Of a DNA stretch of 64,000 nt, positions 61,026-64,000 are shown piece by piece; position 1 is the stretch's first letter, and each line of letters starts with the position of its first letter. Both the position numbers and the translations under genes were made by a program. The notes under the pieces were generated by a model, which was given only the letters and a program-made list of their open reading frames with translations, ran no database searches and was not told the DNA's origin. Source of the DNA: Sediminibacillus massiliensis (GTDB taxonomy: Bacteria; Bacillota; Bacilli; Bacillales; Amphibacillaceae); the NCBI RefSeq assembly GCF_900156915.1, contig NZ_LT732535.1, positions 1,626,554 to 1,690,553 on the forward strand, in the 5' to 3' direction.

Positions 61026-62210
61026 TTGTCTACACTAAGCGGGATTAGAGTGCTCGATTTAACCCGAGTACTTGCCGGCCCATTTTGCTCCATGATATTA
61101 GGCGATCTCGGTGCTGAAGTAATCAAAGTGGAAGCACCTGGCGGAAGTGACGAAACGAGAAAATGGGGTCCCCCTTTCCAGGAAGGGGTCAGTGCTTATT
61201 ACTTATGTGCCAACAGAAATAAAAAGAGCCTTACTGTCAACTTAAAGACGGAAGAAGGTAAACAAATCATTCACAAGCTAGCAGCCAGGAGTGATGTTAT
61301 TCTTCATAATTTCAAAACAGGAACAATGGAGAGACTTGGACTGGATTACCGAGTACTGACTGAGATCAATCCGCGGATTATTTATTGTTCGATTACAGGC
61401 TTTGGTGAGACAGGACCGTATAGACATCTTCCTGGTTATGACTTTATTATTCAGGCAATGAGCGGAATGATGAGCATAACCGGTACAGAAAAATCAGGGC
61501 CGCAGAAAATGGGTGTTGCCATCACCGATGTATTAACTGGTCTATATGCATGCATCGGAATCGAATCTGCTTTACTTGAAAGAGAAAGATCCGGGTGCGG
61601 CCAGAAAATAGATTTGTCTCTTTACGACTCTTCCGTAAGCGCACTCATTAACATTGGCAGCAATTATTTGATGTCCGGTCAACTCCCAGAGCGTTTGGGA
61701 AACCATCATGCCAACATTGTTCCCTATCAGATGTTCGAATCTAATGACGGTGCAATGATAATAGCGGTCGGCAATGACAGACAATTTGCCTCCCTCTGCA
61801 AGGTAATTGACCAACCACATTTAGCCGAACTGGAACGGTTTCGGACAAATCCGGACAGGGTTGCGCATCGTGAAGAGCTGACAAGGATTTTAGAACAAAT
61901 ATTCATAAAAGAATCGACCGGTTTTTGGTTGGAAAAGTGTCGCCAAAACAATATTCCTTTTGGCCCGATTCAAACCGTTGCAGAATTAGAAAAAGATCCA
62001 CAGCTAGCTGACCGGAATATGTTCTTGACTGCTGAACATCCCAAAGCAGGCCAAATTAAAATGATCGGCAGCCCGTTGAAGTTATCCAGAACAGGGGTTG
62101 AAATGAAACAACATCCTCCCGAACCCGGGGAACATACGGACGAAATATTGCGGGAGCTGGGGTTCGACCGGAAAACCATGGAAAAATTAAGAAAAAACAA
62201 CACGATTTAG
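61026..62210 (+). CDS. CaiB/BaiF family CoA-transferase, SUGCT-like (succinate-glutarate)
   Basis: 394 aa from TTG 61026 (AAGGGAG eight bases upstream). Family III CoA-transferase with VLDLTRVLAGPFCSMILGDL, GAEVIKVEAPGGSDETRKWG, NRNKKSLTVNLKTEEG, and catalytic Asp168 in KMGVAITDVLTGLYA. The stretches IVPYQMFESNDGAMIIAVGN, FASLCKVIDQP and NIPFGPIQTVAELEKDPQ run parallel to human SUGCT (C7orf10), which activates glutarate using succinyl-CoA. It is followed after 10 bases by a glutaryl-CoA-dehydrogenase-like gene, which supports glutarate as the substrate. Confidence 0.9.
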   Translation: MSTLSGIRVLDLTRVLAGPFCSMILGDLGAEVIKVEAPGGSDETRKWGPPFQEGVSAYYLCANRNKKSLTVNLKTEEGKQIIHKLAARSDVILHNFKTGTMERLGLDYRVLTEINPRIIYCSITGFGETGPYRHLPGYDFIIQAMSGMMSITGTEKSGPQKMGVAITDVLTGLYACIGIESALLERERSGCGQKIDLSLYDSSVSALINIGSNYLMSGQLPERLGNHHANIVPYQMFESNDGAMIIAVGNDRQFASLCKVIDQPHLAELERFRTNPDRVAHREELTRILEQIFIKESTGFWLEKCRQNNIPFGPIQTVAELEKDPQLADRNMFLTAEHPKAGQIKMIGSPLKLSRTGVEMKQHPPEPGEHTDEILRELGFDRKTMEKLRKNNTI

Positions 62211-62220
62211 GAGTGTGGGT

Positions 62221-63411
62221 ATGAATTTTGAATTCAGTGATGAACAATTATTGCTTCGAAAAACTGTCAGGGATTTTGTCGACAAGGAAATCATGCCACA
62301 TATAGGGGAATGGGATGCCCGGGGTTTTTTTGACAAAAGTATCTTAATAAAACTGTCTGATTTAGGATTGATGGGGGGTTGCATCCCGGAAAGATATGGT
62401 GGGAGCGGCATGGATTACAACAGCTTGGCAATTGTTTGCGAAGAACTGGAGCGCGGTGATACTGCCTTCCGGACCGCTGTATCTGTCCATACCGGTTTAA
62501 ACAGTATGACCATTCTCCAATGGGGGACAGAAAAACAAAAGCAGAAATACTTGGTTCCCCAGGCGAAGGGAGAGAAAATCGGAGCTTTCGGATTAACCGA
62601 ACCTGGTGCTGGGTCTGATGTCGCAGCTTTACAGTCAACAGCTAGACGGGAGGGTGATTATTATATTCTCAACGGACAAAAGACCTGGATATCGCTTTGT
62701 GATACTGCTGATCACTTTCTTGTATTTGCTTATACCGACAAAAGCAAAAAACACCACGGTATTTCTGCATTTATAGTGGAGCGGACAATGGAAGGCTTCT
62801 CTTCTAAAGCCACGAAAGGCAAACTGGGAATCAGGGCGGGAAATACTGGAGAACTCTTTTTTGATCATATAAAAATCCCGAAGGAGAATCTGGTCGGCGA
62901 TGAGGGGGACGGCTTCAAAATAGCGATGTCAGCACTCGACAATGGAAGATTCACCGTTGCAGCCGGTGCATGCGGGCAAATCATGGCCTGTCTGGAAGCT
63001 AGTATCGGTTACTGTAATGACCGCAAAACGTTTGGGAAAGAAATTGGCAGACATCAGCTCGTGCAGCAGATGATCGCTAATATGGAAGCAGGTTTACAAA
63101 TGAGCCGCCTGCTTGTCTATCGTGCGGGAGAGTTGAAAAATAAAGGCATCAGGAATACAAGAGAAACCTCGCTCGCAAAATGGCAGGCATGTGACTTTGC
63201 CAACAAGGCAGCCGATGATGCAGTCCAGATTCACGGTGCTTACGGTTACTCTGATGAATATCCTGTTGAGCGGTATTTACGGAATTCGAAAGCACCTGTC
63301 ATCTATGAGGGCACTAGGGAAATCCATACAATTATGCAGGCAGAATACGTGCTCGGTTACCGAAAAGACAAACCACTCAAGAAAACCCTTCCTGCATGGG
63401 ATAACCAGTAA
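62221..63411 (+). CDS. Acyl-CoA dehydrogenase, glutaryl-CoA dehydrogenase-like
   Basis: 396 aa from ATG 62221 (AGGAG seven bases upstream). FAD-binding FGLTEPGAGSDVAALQST and WISLCDTADHFLVFAY; catalytic Glu363 in PVIYEGTREIHTIMQAEY. Arg84 in LERGDTAFRTAVSVHTG lines up with human GCDH Arg94 (VDSGYRSAMSVQ), which binds the distal carboxylate of glutaryl-CoA; ordinary short-chain acyl-CoA dehydrogenases have other residues here. Predicted reaction: glutaryl-CoA to crotonyl-CoA + CO2, electrons to ETF. Last gene of the operon; followed by repeats. Confidence 0.9.
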   Translation: MNFEFSDEQLLLRKTVRDFVDKEIMPHIGEWDARGFFDKSILIKLSDLGLMGGCIPERYGGSGMDYNSLAIVCEELERGDTAFRTAVSVHTGLNSMTILQWGTEKQKQKYLVPQAKGEKIGAFGLTEPGAGSDVAALQSTARREGDYYILNGQKTWISLCDTADHFLVFAYTDKSKKHHGISAFIVERTMEGFSSKATKGKLGIRAGNTGELFFDHIKIPKENLVGDEGDGFKIAMSALDNGRFTVAAGACGQIMACLEASIGYCNDRKTFGKEIGRHQLVQQMIANMEAGLQMSRLLVYRAGELKNKGIRNTRETSLAKWQACDFANKAADDAVQIHGAYGYSDEYPVERYLRNSKAPVIYEGTREIHTIMQAEYVLGYRKDKPLKKTLPAWDNQ

Positions 63412-63414
63412 AAA

Positions 63415-63790
63415 ACAGCTTTCCAAGCTTTTGTTAAGCTTCACAGTAGAGAGAAACTGCGACATAGTGACATTTTTATTTCTAGTTGTTCTGATGATCG
63501 TTGAGTGCATGGACTCGCTGCGGCAGAACACTTCGCTTTTAGATTTTTTCTGAATACTGGCTAGGGAATATCCCATGTTAAACAAATCTAGGACCATTTC
63601 CCACTTGATTAGAAGTTCTATCCAAAGCGAAGGAAAAATGCAGACTCCTTGAAATGTAAAGGTCAATTTTCTGCAGTGTAAATGAATGGATGTCTTTTCA
63701 AAATTCTGGGGTACCAGAACCAGGAAGTGCTGTAACCGCAAGAGTCAACTTGTTCTGCCTCTTGTTACGTAAGGTTTTTCTCCATTCTTA
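63415..63790 (-). repeat. Dispersed intergenic repeat, copy 8 (degenerate)
   Basis: Contains inverted tail AAACTGCGACATAGTGACAT, TGTTCTGATGATCGTTGAGT, CGCTGCGGCAGAACACTTCG, and then the insert CTCCTTGAAATGTAAAGGTC, ATTTTCTGCAGTGTAAATGA and TTTTCAAAATTCTGGGG. The insert is shared with copy 5. No gene; open frames here are repeat-derived. Confidence 0.75.
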
Positions 63791-63794
63791 TAAA

Positions 63795-64000
63795 GGAGAC
63801 AATGTTAGATACATTTCAGGATCACTTCTCACCTAATCAGAAAACTATACCGAGCTGCGGAAAAATGCGAGACTCCTACGGGAAAGGAACAGTCTGAAGA
63901 CCCCGCAGCTGGTGCATTTTCCAGCGAGGAGGCTGAAGCGTTCCCCGTGGAAAGCGAGTATTTTTCCGCAGCGGCGGTTTACCACTCAATCAGAAAAGGA
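63795..64000 (-). repeat. Dispersed intergenic repeat, copy 9 (full hairpin, reverse orientation, at window edge)
   Basis: CACTTCTCACCTAATCAGAA, GCTGCGGAAAAATGCGAGAC, GGAAAGGAACAGTCTGAAGA, GAGGCTGAAGCGTTCCCCGT, GGAAAGCGAGTATTTTTCCG, CAGC, and CCACTCAATCAGAAAAGG. This is the reverse complement of copy 7 without the central insert, so it gives the minimal unit of about 170 bp. With copy 8 it accounts for the 589-base gene-free right end. Confidence 0.88.

Noticed and set aside
60760..61026. Possible lysine riboswitch between the divergent lysine-degradation operons
   Set aside because: The region is too short and lacks the conserved lysine-aptamer core; only a simple two-tier hairpin is seen.
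63277..63741. 154-codon minus-strand open frame at the right end
   Set aside because: Half is antisense to the acyl-CoA dehydrogenase and half is repeat copy 8.

Overview
The window comes from the chromosome of an endospore-forming, low-to-moderate GC Bacillaceae. Spore evidence includes a CwlJ cortex hydrolase, a complete gerA-type germinant receptor operon, a YjcZ-like small protein, a Spo0E-type phosphatase and YqhV. Shine-Dalgarno sequences are strong (GGAGG-like), and TTG/GTG starts are common. I cannot fix the genus. No rRNA, tRNA, CRISPR array, phage or transposase gene was seen.

Layout. 1-10 kb: left-truncated K+ transporter (KtrB/TrkH), LacI regulator, NUDIX, FusB-type EF-G binding protein, cwlJ, Mn catalase, VOC and DUF1259 proteins, an Xre/membrane-protein operon and a PBP4-type carboxypeptidase. 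10-17 kb: Spo0E-like gene, repeat elements, Rrf2 + YhgE/Pip pair, sugar-efflux-like MFS. 17-30 kb: germinant receptor operon, GNAT + serine hydrolase, YetF/DUF4363, FabF, an S66 (MccF-like) peptidase with an abnormal C-terminus, the YfkAB radical SAM protein, repeats and a CBO0543 protein. 30-44 kb: ABC-F ATPase behind a structured leader ORF and two terminators, M24 peptidase, yndG-yndH-yndJ operon, HAD, MerR + MFS, a frameshifted DUF2515 gene, a YolD pair, an orphan Mistic homologue and YkuD. 44-55 kb: UPF0182 giant membrane protein, UspA, a UDP-sulfoquinovose-synthase-like enzyme, a T-box-controlled MFS gene, GNAT, methyltransferase, TPR protein, epimerase and YqhV.

55-63.4 kb is the most interesting part. 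Two divergent operons hold lysine 6-dehydrogenase, a semialdehyde dehydrogenase, a ThDP 2-oxoacid decarboxylase-like enzyme, a class I/II aminotransferase, a SUGCT-like CoA-transferase and a glutaryl-CoA-dehydrogenase-like enzyme. Together they can be read as a complete saccharopine-independent route from lysine through 2-aminoadipate, 2-oxoadipate and glutarate to crotonyl-CoA.

A family of composite intergenic repeats with inverted ends (GCTGCGGAAAAAT ... ATTTTTCCGCAGC) recurs at about 1.4, 11.0, 11.3, 28.4, 28.9, 33.4, 43.2 and 63.5-64 kb. Several genes have strong RNA-level control signals: T-box, ABC-F attenuator, and a leader terminator before the CoA-transferase. Three genes appear to begin at CTG codons behind excellent Shine-Dalgarno sequences.
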